From contig CM042687.1 of the NCBI GenBank assembly GCA_023614405.1, forward strand, positions 239,284,292 to 239,348,291: DNA of 64,000 nucleotides. Direction: 5' to 3'. Under the pieces are notes generated by a model. The model was not told the DNA's origin, made no database searches, and worked only from the letters and a program-made list of their open reading frames with translations. Of the stretch, positions 44,401 to 56,231 are shown piece after piece. The DNA comes from Avena insularis (lineage: Eukaryota; Streptophyta; Magnoliopsida; Poales; Poaceae). Position 1 is the stretch's first letter. Each line of letters begins with the position of its first letter. A program made the position numbers and the translations under genes.

Positions 44401-44654
44401 TTTAAAGTCATATTTTGTTTTGAAATTTTGTTCAAGCTTTGGAATACATCAAACAAACTTAGGATCAAACATCTTTGGTTTAAAACAAATAATCTCTTAC
44501 TAGAGAGTAGCATTGGATCAATGCTTTGCTTACATAAAATAATAGGCATTCAAATGCTCTTGTTTTTGTATTGACTTTGCAAATGATCCTAAAATGATTA
44601 TGAATGCATGGATGATATGCAAACTTTTGAAATCATGACTTTTGGGATGTTACA
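41442..44654 (-). mobile_element. T1-family LTR copy C, complete
   Basis: Begins TGTAAGATACCACC and ends GGGATGTTACA, collinear with copy A (17591-20799) at a few percent divergence. It has no internal region attached and stands like a solo LTR between a copied A1 flank and the A1 protease. At two positions in its first 250 bp it agrees with copy B rather than A. Confidence 0.9.
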
Positions 44655-44659
44655 CTTTG
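44655..44659. other. Right target-site duplication of T1 (ctttg)
   Basis: ctttg follows LTR copy C and matches 17586-17590, about 27 kb away. Together they mark the original T1 insertion site in the A1 protease. Confidence 0.85.
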
Positions 44660-47168
44660 TCATTAATATTAAAAGTTACTTTTCCTTGATTGCAATTGAT
44701 GACAACACATGTAGTATTAAGAAAAGGTCTCTCAAGAATAATAGACATATTATCATCTTCAGGCATTTCAAGCACAACAAAATCAATTAAAACCATGCAA
44801 TTATGAGCTACTTGAACAGGAACATCCTCACATATACCAACAGGAATCGTAGTTGACTTATCAGGCATTTGCAAAGATAGATCTATTGGTATCAACTTTT
44901 CCAGCTGGAGTCTCTTGTAGAGAGAAAAATGCATAACACTAACTCCAGCTCCCAAATCACATAAAGCAGTTTTAACATAATTATTCTTAATAGAGCAAGG
45001 AATAGTTGGTATACCTGGATCACCAAGTTTCTTTGGAACCTTACCATTGAAGGAATAATTAGCAAGTAGAGTAGATATATCCTCATTAGGAATATTCCTT
45101 TTATTAGAGACAATATCCTTCATATACTTTGAATAAGGAGGCAATTTAATAGCATCAGTTGTAGTGTTCTTCCTTCATATACTTTGCAAGAATAAAGGCT
45201 TCACCCACTCACAAAACTTGTTGTAGTGTTCTTCCTGCTTTGACTTGTGTTTCTTACCTGGAAAAGGCATAGGTTTCTGCACCCAAGGTTCTCTCTCTCT
45301 TTACCATGTTTATTAGCAATAAAATCTTATTTTGTGTGACTAGTGTTCTTAGTGTGCTTCTCAGGTTCTTCCTCACCTTCCTCCTTGTTAGGAGCCTCGT
45401 TTTTATCATTACCATTCTCAGTTTCAGCATCAGAGACAGATATACTATTAGGATCTACAGCATGTTCAAGTGGTTCCTCAACTACTTTATGTTTCTTTTT
45501 CTTTCTCTTACGAGGACTACCACTATCTTCACCTAGTTGGGAATCCTGCTCTATTCTTTTAGGGTGTCCTTCAGGATATAAAGGATCTTGAGTAGCTATA
45601 CCACTCCTAGTTCTAATTCCATAAGCATGTTTATCTCCTAAGGCATTAACTAGCATATCCTTTTATACCTTAGCAAGTTGATCAAGTTGGGTTTGAACCA
45701 TTTGAAAGTGTTTACAAAGCATTTTAATATCATTAGAAGTTCTTTCCACAATATCTTTCAACTCATGGATAGCTCTAGAGTTTGACAATAAATGATTATG
45801 AACTTGTTTATTAAAATACCCTTATTTAACAATAAATGTGTCAAGTTCCTATAAACATTGATCAGGAGGCTTACCATAAGGAATATCACCTTCATCAAAG
45901 TGTTGGAGAGAGTGTACCTCAATAGTAGATGAGTGGGCAATTGGCTTACATAATTATTCTATAGGAGGTAGATTCTTCACATCTTCAGCTCTAATACCTT
46001 TCTCCTTTAGACAATTCTTAGCTTCCGTCATCACTTCATCATTTAATGCAATAACTCATCTCTTATTTGTTGTTGGTGTTGGAACTGGTTCAGGAGTAAT
46101 AGGCTTAGGTGCATTCAGCTTAGTTGAAGTCCAATCATCATAATTCTTGCTTATCTCAACCATTAATTCTTCAGCATCTGTAGGAGTTCTTTTCCTGAAA
46201 ACACAATCAGCAAAGCTATCTAGGTATGTCCTAGAATCATCAGTTAGTCCATTATAATAAATATCAAGAAGCTCATTCTTAGGTAATGTACATCCAGGAT
46301 GTGCATGAATCTAGGCACAGAACCTTGTCCATTACTCAAGCAATTTCTCTTCTTCTCCCTGTTTAAAATCAAAAAGTCTCTGCAGCGACATGTCTAGCTG
46401 GAGGAAAATATTTCTGAAAGAAAGAAGCAATCAAGCAATCAGGGCTATCAATGGAACCAAGAGGTAATCTATTAAACCAAGCCCTAGCTTCTCCTTTTAG
46501 TGAAAATGGAATATCTTAGTAACAAAGTACTTGCGCATTTTAAAATCATCAGAGAATAAAGCACTCATAGTAGAAAGCTCATTCATATGAGCCACAACAC
46601 TCTCATTTTCAGTCCCACAGAAAGGTTCTTTCTCAACAATATCTAAATAAGATAAATCAAGAGAGAAATCATAACCTTTATCTTTAATATCTATGGGAGA
46701 AGTGGCAAACTTAGGATCAGAGGACAACTTGGGCATAATAATACGTCTAGCAAGGAGACTCTTAATAGCACTAGTACCATGTGTGTTTCGGCACTCTTCA
46801 ACAAAATCATCTGTGAACTCAATGTAACCATCATTAATATCATAACTCTCACTAGACTCAGGTGAGCTAACAGGTGTAACAGTGTCTTCACTAGGAGTTT
46901 CGGTATTTCCTAGACTAGCCATAGTACAATCTAGAAAAGGACCTAATGAACCACTCGCATCAAGCATAGTAGAAGTAACATCATGAGTATCAAAAGCAGT
47001 TTCAGACTCAGCAGTAGTAGCAGTGTGTGTAGCATGTGTATGTGGTGGTGGTGTGACAAGCTTACTTATAACAGACAGTGAATCAAGAGCAACAGAGGTG
47101 TTTAGGATTGTACCTCTTCTTGTAGTGGATGGTAAAATAGGGAACTTTCCATCACGAGACTTCCCCAT
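44660..47168 (-). pseudogene. A1: gag and protease of an Athila-type element
   Basis: ATG at 47168-47166 (MGKSRDGKFPILPSTTRRG). The first about 225 codons are open, then a stop near 46497. The gag core reads GEARAWFNRLPLGSIDSPDC and YNGLTDDSRTYLDSFADCVF over several broken frames. A Lys-rich linker follows (SPRKRKKKKHKVVEEP, 45656-45327), then the protease (45144-44650) with CDLGAGVSVMHFSLYKRL as active-site region and IILERPFLNTTCVVINCNQG. The frame is interrupted by T1 at 44655 and continues at 17585. No pol follows. Frame breaks and stops occur near 46380, 46060, 45940, 45660 and 45330. Confidence 0.8.
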
Positions 47169-47252
47169 GATGAAAAGAGTAGCAGTGAACAATAATAGAT
47201 CCAAGTGAACTTACAAATAAAGCTATGCTCATGCAGCCTTGGAAAATAGTCT
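47169..47252 (-). other. A1 leader without a recognisable primer site
   Basis: Between the 5' LTR end and the gag ATG are only 84 bases. They begin AGACTATTTTCC and then continue with AAGGCTGCATGAGC. The tRNA-Asp-type TGGCGCCG expected after TTTTC in Athila elements is absent, as if deleted. Confidence 0.5.
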
Positions 47253-48654
47253 TCATGACCCACAAGTATAGGGGATCGCAACAGTCTTCGCGGGTAGTAT
47301 TACCCAATTTATTGATTCGACACAAGGGGATCCAAAGAATACTTGCAAGCCATAACAATTGAGTTATCAGTTCAGATGCACCTGGAAATAGTTCTTGCTC
47401 ACAGAAATTTATCAGTAGCAACAGTTTGGTAGTAGCAACAGTTTGGTAGTAGCAACAGTAAAACAACAACAGCAGTGAAACAATAGAAATAGTAACAACA
47501 ATGATAACAGTAGGATTCGTGTGCGGTAGGCATAGGGATGGATGGATGGGCGTTGCATGGACGAGTCTAAACATGTAACTTCAAGACCTAGGGCATTGCA
47601 GATAAATAATAAAAAACATCCAAGTACTAAACAATCCTAGGCATGTGCTCCAAATATAGTCATACGTGCTCGCAATGAGAACTTGCACAACATCTTCTGT
47701 CTAGCCAGCCCATGACAGCGGGGCCTCTAGGTAACAACTGGCAATTAAGGTGCTCCTTTTAATAGAGCACCGGAGCAAAGCATTAACACTCCATGAACAC
47801 ATGTGATCCTCACACCACAGCCATCCCCTCCGGTTGTCCCAATTATTGTCACTTTGGGGCCTTTGGATCCGGACAATGATATGTGTACACAACTTGCAAA
47901 TAAGATCACAAACAATACTATCATAATGATTCAATAATAAGTTCAGATCTGAGATCATGGCACTCGGGCCCTAGTGACAAGCATTAAGCACAACAAGTTG
48001 CAACAAAGTCAAATAGCACTAATAGAGATACTAGGCACTATGCCCTAACAGATCTTATTCGATTACATGATAGAACTCATCCAATCCCTACCATCCCCAA
48101 GCCTACAGCGAGGGATTACTCACTCATGGATGAGGGAAACATCGGTGGTTGATGGAGATGCGTTGGTGATGACGATGGTGATGATCCTCTCCAAATTCCC
48201 CGTCCCGGCAGGGTGCTAGAACAGAGTTTCTAGATCCGAATCTTGGTTTCTGTTGGCGGCGGCAGAGCGGAACTCTTTCTGGAAAACTATCGAACCCCCC
48301 TCAGTTTTTAGGTGGAAAGGCAACTTATAGGCGCAGAGGGAGGCCAAGGGGGTGCCTAGGGTGGCTGCACCCCCTAGGTGCGGCCAGTGGTGGGCCTGCG
48401 CCTGGCATGGGTGTGGGCCCCCAGGCTCCTTCTCCATCTCGTCTTCTGGCTTCGTGGATCTTCTGGTGAAATATAATTTTTGGCATATTTTCCGGGATTT
48501 TTCCTGATAGTTGATATTCTGCACAAAAACAAGACACCAAGGTAATTCAGCTGAAAACAACGTCAGACCGTGTTAGTTTTATCCAAATCACACAAGTTTA
48601 GAGAAGAAACAATAGCAAAGTGTTCGAGAAAGTAGATACGTTTTGGACGTATCA
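47253..48654 (-). mobile_element. A1: 5' LTR, Athila-type, 1402 bp
   Basis: The partner of 11856-13231. On the plus strand it begins TCATGACCCACAAG (TGATGACC in the other copy) and ends GGACGTATCA, followed by tcgtc. It contains the TATA box (48324-48329) and the conserved motif (48196-48215), both on the minus strand. Its short internal duplication near 47430-47460 is absent in the other LTR. Confidence 0.9.
48324..48329 (-). promoter_or_regulatory. TATA box of A1 5' LTR
   Basis: The minus strand reads TATAAG, 114 bp before the CACCCTGCCGGGACGGGGAA motif. The corresponding bases in the 3' LTR are mutated. Confidence 0.5.
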
Positions 48655-48659
48655 TCGTC
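48655..48659. other. Right target-site duplication of A1 (tcgtc)
   Basis: Matches 11851-11855. The R1 accessory exon continues in frame across the pair. Confidence 0.9.
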
Positions 48660-49446
48660 GGCCTTCCATTCGGCGCAGAAGGCCTTAGTCCCATCATCCT
48701 TACCGTTGTATTCATACATCAAGTGAGCACGACTGTCCAGGGGCACCAATCGTCACTCGAGCCAGCAATTATATAAATTGATGGTTTCGAGCCCATCCTT
48801 CTTCAGCTGGCGAATCGTCGTCAGCATCTTGTCTACAATCATCTGTTGGTCATGCGGGAGCTTGGCAACCTGAAGCCGGCGCGGCTCAGTTCACTCGATG
48901 GAGTATGCTGGGAGAGGCACCTCGTCGTCCGGCGTCGACTCGCTGACGTAGAACCAATTCTTCTTCCACTCGTTTGTCGCCTTTTTCAGCAGCATGAGGT
49001 CGAGGAAGGAGGCCTTGGACTTCAGATGGAAAGTGAGGCCACCCGCTGCCAGCATTGGGCCGCCTGCCCTGTCGCGACTAATCCGCCCGTGGAACAGCTC
49101 CTGCCACAAGGGAAAGTTTGGGCGGCAGCCCAAGTAGCACTCATAGAATGCCACGAAAATGGTGAGCTGCTCGATGTTGTGCGGCTCCAGATCTGACGGC
49201 TGGATGCCGTAGTAGGCGCAGAATCGCCGGAAGAAGAGCGAGGTGGGGAATCCGAGCCCCCTCTCGAGATGGCTGGTGAAGCAAATAAATTCGCCTGCGT
49301 GCGGATCTGGCTCCACCTCCCCGGCCGCGGGAACTCGCCATCTCCCGGCGCAGAGAATCCATGCGTCCTCGAAGGACTTCAGCGTCGCCCTGGTACACTT
49401 GGACTTCCCCCACAACTCCTTCGGAGGTGATGGCTAACGTGCAACC
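48660..49446 (-). pseudogene. R1: antisense accessory gene, 5' exon with gypsy-type transposon domain
   Basis: The minus-strand frame starts near PPKELWGKSKCTRATLKSF and contains GEFICFTSHLERGLGFPTSL, FFRRFCAYYGIQPSDLEPHN and WKKNWFYVSE. This is the pattern of the Transposase_28 (PF04195) type domain, also seen in exon 1 of the R2 gene. In-frame stops lie near 48891 and 48760. The exon runs through CAEWKADD into 11850 once A1 is removed, with a one-base shift soon after. The start codon is lost to the A4 insertion at 49447. Confidence 0.75.
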
Positions 49447-50968
49447 TGTTGGGAACCCCAAGAGGAAGGTGTGAAGCAGCACAACAACAAGTTTTCCCTC
49501 AGTAAGAAACCGAGGTTATCAAACTAGTAGGAGGAAGGAAATGTCACACAGGTGTTGCAAGCAACACGGAGACCTGCATAACACAAACTCAAGACTTTGC
49601 CCCAACGAATCAGTGAGGTTGTCAAGCTCACCGGTTTGCTGTAACAAAGGATTAAACGTATGGTGTGTAAGGTAATGGTTTGTAGCAAGTAAACAAGTAA
49701 CTATAGAAGATGTATCAATGGTAAAGATTGGACCGGGGTCCATAGTTCACTAGAGGTGCTATACTTAGATAAACAATATGGCATGAAGGGTAAACAAATT
49801 ACAGCAGGGCAATTGACAGGAACTGAGAAAGGCATAACAATGCAATATTATACAAAAAGATCCTATGACATTCGATTAGGCAATACAACAAGATACATAA
49901 ACCGCCATCCAACTGCATCTATGACTAGAAGTCCACCTTCAGGTTATCATCCAAACCCCCTCCAGTATTAAGTTGCAAGCAACAGACAACTGCTTTAAGC
50001 AAAGTGTGTAAGGTAAACAATCCAATTGTTCCATGAACAAGAGACTGTTGTTTTCTCCCTAGTGGCAACAACACATCTACAACCGAAGAGATTTCTGTCA
50101 CTTCCCTTGGAAACTAGAGGCATGAACCCACTATCGAGCATAAATACCCCCTCTTGGAGTCACTAGCAACTACTTGGCCAAGATAGCTACTAACAACAGA
50201 GAGCATGCAAGATCACAAACAACATAGACATGAGAGAATCATAAAGACAAAACCATTAATCAATCTGACATAATAATCTCAATATCCATCGGATCCCCGC
50301 AAACACAACATGCATGATTACAAATAGATTAGATCTTGATCATGAACGGAGCTCACAAGATCTATACATGAAAGCACAAGGAGGAGATACAACCATCTAG
50401 CTACTACATGGACCCATAGTCCAAGGTGGAACTACTCACGCATCATAGCGGAGAGAAGGCCTCCGGGATGATCTCCCTTCCGGCAGGGTGCCAGGAAGAA
50501 CTTCAGATCCCCTGATCTAGGGACGACGGTGGCAGTGTCTACAGAAGGTTTCGTGGAATATTGATCGGGTACTTGGGGTTTCTGCATCAGGGGCTTCTTA
50601 TAGGCGAAGAGGCGAGGCTGGGAGGCGACCAGGGGACCCACACCCTGCCCAGGCACGGGTCCACCCTAGCCCGCGCCTGGGGGGTGTGGTGGCCCTCTGG
50701 CACCTCTCTGTCTTGTCTTCTGGATTCTTGTCCCTCACGGTAAAATATTGACTTTGGCTTTTGTCCCGTCCAATTCTGAGAATATTGATTTTCTGCCTTT
50801 CTGGAACCAAAAACAGAAGAAAACATGCAACTAGCACTATGGCAACTTGTTAATAGGTTAGTTCTAGAAAAGATATAAAAACACCTCAAAGTGTAGACAA
50901 AGCAAAGAAAAGTAGATACTAAACAAGCATTGAGCATCAAAAATTATAGATACGTTTCTGACGTATCA
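49447..50968 (-). mobile_element. A4: 3' LTR, Athila-type, 1522 bp
   Basis: On the plus strand it begins TGTTGGGAACCCC and ends GACGTATCA, followed by AGCATCCCCAAGCTAAACTC (polypurine tract on the minus strand). The U3-like half is similar to the A3 LTR, while the opposite end is different. A TATA box lies at 50597-50602 and the CACCCTGCCGG core at 50480-50490, on the minus strand. The other LTR is not in the window, so no target duplication can be tested. Confidence 0.75.
50597..50602 (-). promoter_or_regulatory. TATA box of A4 LTR
   Basis: The minus strand reads TATAAG, 112 bp before the CACCCTGCCGG core, as in A1, A2 and A3. Confidence 0.45.
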
Positions 50969-53751
50969 AGCATCCCCAAGCTAAACTCCTGTTCGTCCTC
51001 GAGTAGGTAAGTGATAAAAAGAATAATTTTTAAGGTGACATGCACCATCAAAACCAAGATCAAACCATTTGCAAGCATTGAAAGCTAGGATCAAAGAACT
51101 CTAAACATGTGCATGAAAGATGGAGTTCTAACAATAGGTCATAGTAACTATGCATGCAACATGAAAGGCTACAAACAAAGATCATGAATAACATGCATTG
51201 AAAAACGTTTGTTTGTTTCACATACATAAAACATAGCATAGTGACATTCACCTTGTCCCTCATAGAGTAGCAAATAGATGCATAGGACACCTTCAAAGTT
51301 CACAAGGGTGACTAGAAACAAGTAGCACAAGAACAAGTAATATCACAATATGCATCAATCAATAAGCTTTGGAACACCGCACACAGAATGACAACTATGC
51401 TGTCTTAATGGTGCCTAAAGGTAGAAGGTGGAGACTCAAATAATGGTGGAAGAAAGGCCCTTCACAAAGGGAAGCAGGGATTTCAAGTTTCAAAAAGAGC
51501 TTCCAAAAATTATGGTACTTGTTAGCTTTCAGCTCTCATTGCCCCTATCATAAGCATCTTGAAGTGATTAAGGTTAAAGTGAACAAAGATGGAGTATATG
51601 CTTGATGAAGTATAAGTTGGCAATCTCAAGTCCCTTGAATATGAGGGCCACACCTCATGCTACTCAACTCAGTCACCTGTAAGTTCTTGTCACTGTAAGT
51701 ATTTGCATATCATAGAGAACCGCCAATGGGGTACCCCTTGCACATGGTATAGGATCTATCCCATAACCAAAATGACAAGGAAAGCAGACAATGAGCATCT
51801 CAACGATCTTTTTATTTACCATATGCGTAGCTTTTTATTGAGGATGCTTCATAGATAGCTCACTATGGTGATGCTGCAAGTTTCCACCATGATTAGGCAT
51901 GACTTAGTCTAGCGGCCCAGGCGTTTCTCTAACACAAAATACAAACTCCATGGACTTACAAGTTCCCTCTTTATTTCACACTGGTGACATCCATAGACAA
52001 AAGAGCATGATATCAACTGAGTACAAAGTATAAGTGCAATGTCAAAAACGTTCCCGTGACAACACGGTTCTGCTAATTCCAACGTATAAGTGCAAGAATA
52101 TACAACATAGATGACACAATGGTTCATGTTTATTATGGGCAAAGAATATAAAGTGTGCCATCAAGTTTGTGAGGGCTTTAATCACTAAGTTTTCACATAA
52201 CAAAATACTTTTTAATTGGAAGATAGCTGAAAACAAGAATATACTTGGAATGGTGTAACACACCATGCATAGGAATTTATAGTGGACACTTTGGAAAAAC
52301 TTGGTTTCTTGGGAGTTGGAAGCATTAGTAGAACTTACTCATACAAGTGGAGGCTAGCAAAAGACTGGGAGCAACCAACTAACAGAGCATAATGGCCATA
52401 ATCATGTAGAGCAACAAAGCATTACTAATCAAAGCATAGAGTGGTACTACAAGTCAAGGACTAAATGATCATAGAGGCTATGGTGACTTTTCGTAGTCAT
52501 AACATGGTGTGAGCATGTGCCAAGTCAACCCAAGCAAAGCATCAAAGGAGAAAACCACAATACTATGCTTTTGTATGCTAAAACAACGCATAATTTCTTC
52601 AAGACACATAAACAATCCCAATTGTTTGGAACAATACATGCTACAGCAATAATCACTAAGCATAAGTTCAAAACAACACCTAGCATGTCATGCTAAAGTG
52701 TAAGTCACAGTCAATGCAAGCTCCTCTTGCACTTACAAGCAAGAACTTACTACTCTTTTCCGACACCAAGCAACTTATTTGCAAAACAACACAGCGAGAA
52801 TGGGGGTCCAAACTACTTTATTCAAGCAAACTAAACAACCTAAGCAAAGAAAATAAAAACTAAGATGCTCCAAGAACAACACAACTGTGCATAAAACAAT
52901 AAAAACGAAGTGTCTAGACAGACCCGAGCTTTATATTGATGAAGAAGGGGATTCCTTGGGTATCCCCAAGCTTTGACGCTTGTACCTCTTGGATATTTCT
53001 TGGGGTGACACCATGGACCCCAATCTTGAGATTTCCATTCTCCATCTCATTACATCATTCTCTCTCTACACCTGAATTTTTTTTCCTTCATACAAAACTT
53101 CACACAATCTTCATTAGCAACATTAGTGTATTCAAAAGATATTAGACCTCTGGAAAAGCTTTGGAACAGCAAGATTTTTCACAAAAACACAAGCTAATGT
53201 AGAAAGTCCTTCAAAAAGCTCAATTCACCTAAACAGAACTCAAAAAGGAATCAATAAGAAGAAACTGCAAATAATGGCAGAAATCTGTCAAAACAGACCA
53301 ACAGGTAGAAACCGATTTTTTTCTAAAACCTTCTGTTGCTCAAATGAAAAAGTGTTGAACTAACGTAAGTTAGAAAACATGCTGGGGGATTTATTCCAAA
53401 ATTTTCAGATCAATCTGAGTTACAAAGACTCCTCACGATTTTTTTTGGTGGAGGATAGAAATCTGTTTCGGGACAGCAACTCCCCAAATCTTACTTCCCT
53501 CTCATTTGAGGTCATTCTTGGCACAAAGAGCAAACAAACAGGAAAAGGAGAGGTCATTACTGAAGTAATAACTTCCAATACTCAAGGAAACTCTTGGGTT
53601 ATCTCCCAACAAGTACTTTTCTTTAATGCCTTTAAGTTAGACACAAGAAGCAAGAAGAATCAAGTATTTTCAAATGAGGAAGCATTAGCATCAAACCTTG
53701 CTTTCAAAATAGGAGCAAAAATCAACTTTTCTCTACTCATAGGGAAGTGTT
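50969..53751 (-). mobile_element. A4: 3' internal non-coding region
   Basis: Collinear on the minus strand with about 2050-5003 of A3. It includes the block at about 51530-51745 shared with A1, A2 and A3, and a hairpin at 52947-52967 (GGGGATTCC with GGTATCCCC). I see no coding region. The similarity ends sharply at 53751, where X begins. Confidence 0.7.
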
Positions 53752-53968
53752 TGTCACATCCCAGCATTAGAGCTTAAAAATAACCTGAACCCAGATGTGT
53801 GCATTGCATTCATGCATAGAAAATCCGAATAATTTTCGCGCTTTTAAAACAGAACTTGTCAAATTGATTGAAGCTTCTCTTAAACTCGATGAACTTGAAG
53901 TAGATCATCAAGTTAACTGTGATAATTTTCAATATGACCATTTCTAAAACCTTATTTGGTTAAACAAG

Positions 53969-54192
53969 ATTTGGTCTAAGGGTAGACCAAATATAATAAT
54001 ATGTCACTTATAATACATTGCCTAAATGATTCATAGATGATCCTTAAGGGATCATATCATATTATTCATTGTATTGACCTATAAAAATTAAGTTAAGATT
54101 ACCACTAATATAATAAAATGCAATGATTAATGTGAACTTTGCTAAAACCTTAATTTTGGGTAAGGGAGATTTGATCTAAGGGTAGACCAAAT
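53969..54192 (+). repeat. Tandem duplication (200 bp period) with a strong hairpin in each copy
   Basis: ATTTGGTCTA-AGGG-TAGACCAAAT (53969-53992) is a perfect 10-bp stem with a 4-nt loop. The same hairpin with one stem mismatch recurs exactly 200 bp later (54169-54192). Neighbouring phrases such as GATCATATNATATTATT also recur. Confidence 0.75.
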
Positions 54193-56226
54193 GTATTAAA
54201 AGTTAAACCTTAATACAATGTGAATTATACTTGATCATTAGGTGATCATATTATAGTATTCATTATAATCACTCATGAGTACCAAGTTAGAGGATATAAC
54301 ACCAAATATGAAATTAACAACTATATCTTAATCTCATCTGCATATACTTTGAGTATCATAGTAATACCTAACCTTAAAACTCTTTAATGAGTTGGAGTTG
54401 GAAAGAGACTAAGTAAAGATCATCCACTATATATCTTTCTTTCTATAGCAATCTTTATGGAACTTATCTTAATATCTGTTGTTTATCAATGTTGGGTAAT
54501 TCCCCATTGATTCACAAATTCTTTAACTATCAATCCTTGATCTACTATTTCTTGATCTTATCCTAATAACTACTTAAATCTTTTAAAGAGGGCATAGTCC
54601 ATTAATAACCTTAATCCAATATGAGATACTAAGAAAATAATTTCAAGACAATGAAAAGTAGGATTAATAAAGCCTTTCTTAGTCAACTAAGAACTTAAGC
54701 AATAAATGATTTAAGGATTATAATGGTGATGCTTTAGCCACCAATATTTAATGCTTATATTCAGTATAAGTAATACTGGTGGGTAGAACATGATTGGAAC
54801 CTTAGTAGAGATAAGTTATCCTAGAGTAGTCATTGCAAGCCACATAAATATAATTAGGGTTGGAGTGAAGTGCATATAAGATGATATTATTCAATTAAAG
54901 CTAGTATAGCATAGAGTTATAGAAGTATTGTTATTCATATTAAAGGATTGTCAACTTTAGAGAAAAATATTTGGAAGCTTACAACTAATAAAGATACATT
55001 AGTAATGAATGATTAAGAAGAGTATGAGTAGAGTTGAAGGAACTATTTGTTGGATGGAAGGCTATCAACAGTAGAGTAGTAAATACAACCAAGCCATGAT
55101 ATGAGGAAGTTATGAATACTCTAGTATCAACTCAATGGATTTATCAATAAGTTTAGAAGTATAATAGGTGAATTAGAATATTCATGTGAAGTAAAATTCA
55201 TCATGTTAACCATGATGATAGATAGAAAAGGGTAGTATATCTAGGAAAGGAATTCTTTAATAAAAAGTCTAGAATTATGAATTATGGAGGATAGTAATTC
55301 TTGCTAATCAATCAACTCTGAATCTTAAAACCAAGTATAATATCCATTTCATATTAAGAATCCCTCATTATATATATATCACTTTATAGGAATACTTTAC
55401 TAATAACAAATCACATAAGCACATCTCTGTTTATTCTAATTATCATAATTATATGTGCTTAGGAGTATCTTTATCAATTCCTATCTATAAAACATTCAAG
55501 ATATAACTTTCTAGTACTAAAGGTGATGTCATCAAATATCCCAGACAGAAAACAACATGCTTAGTAATTAAATCTTTACTCATATCCATAAAGGAATATA
55601 ATTATGTTGAAAACCCAAAAACCCTAAATTTCTTTGTTATCATAATAGAAGGTATACATTGTCATTTTCCAAGTCCATGGAAGTAGTAAGAACCATGTTA
55701 ATTTCTTCATAGATCATGCATCAAATAATGATATAAGATCATTATACATATAAAGATTTATATTCAAACTCCAAGCCAACTAGAGTTAAGTCTTATAAAC
55801 AAATAAGAATATAACATTTAATAAATTCATGATTAAAAGTGGAGAGAAAAATAATAAGAAAAGTTTCTACAAATTATTAAAGGAGTTCATATAGAGCAAA
55901 TAAAAGAAATAAAAAAGAATATATAATAAAAGTTCATAAATAATACCAAATATATTTTAGTATTATTGAAATTATCCAGCAAAGAAATCCTACAAAGAAG
56001 AGTTCAAAATCTAAGTCAAATTCAAATATGAAAAGGAAAATAGAAAATAGAAAAAGATAAAACAAATAAAAAAACATTACCTGGCCGCAACCCAACCCTA
56101 CCTGCTTACCTAACGCCCATGTGTAGCCCAGTAACCACCCCAACTCGTTTCCATCTGTGACTGACGAGTGGATCAGGAAAGGACCGCGGGTTGAGCTGAA
56201 AGAATCGTCAGGGGGTTATTCGCAAA

Positions 56227-56231
56227 ACAGT
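56227..56231. other. Left target-site duplication of S1 (acagt)
   Basis: acagt directly precedes TGTCACATCCC at 56232 and recurs at 59430-59434. Confidence 0.85.

Noticed and set aside
53379..53777. Plus-strand frame of 132 codons in A4
   Set aside because: Opposite to the element strand in a region homologous to non-coding A3 sequence, and crosses the A4/X border.
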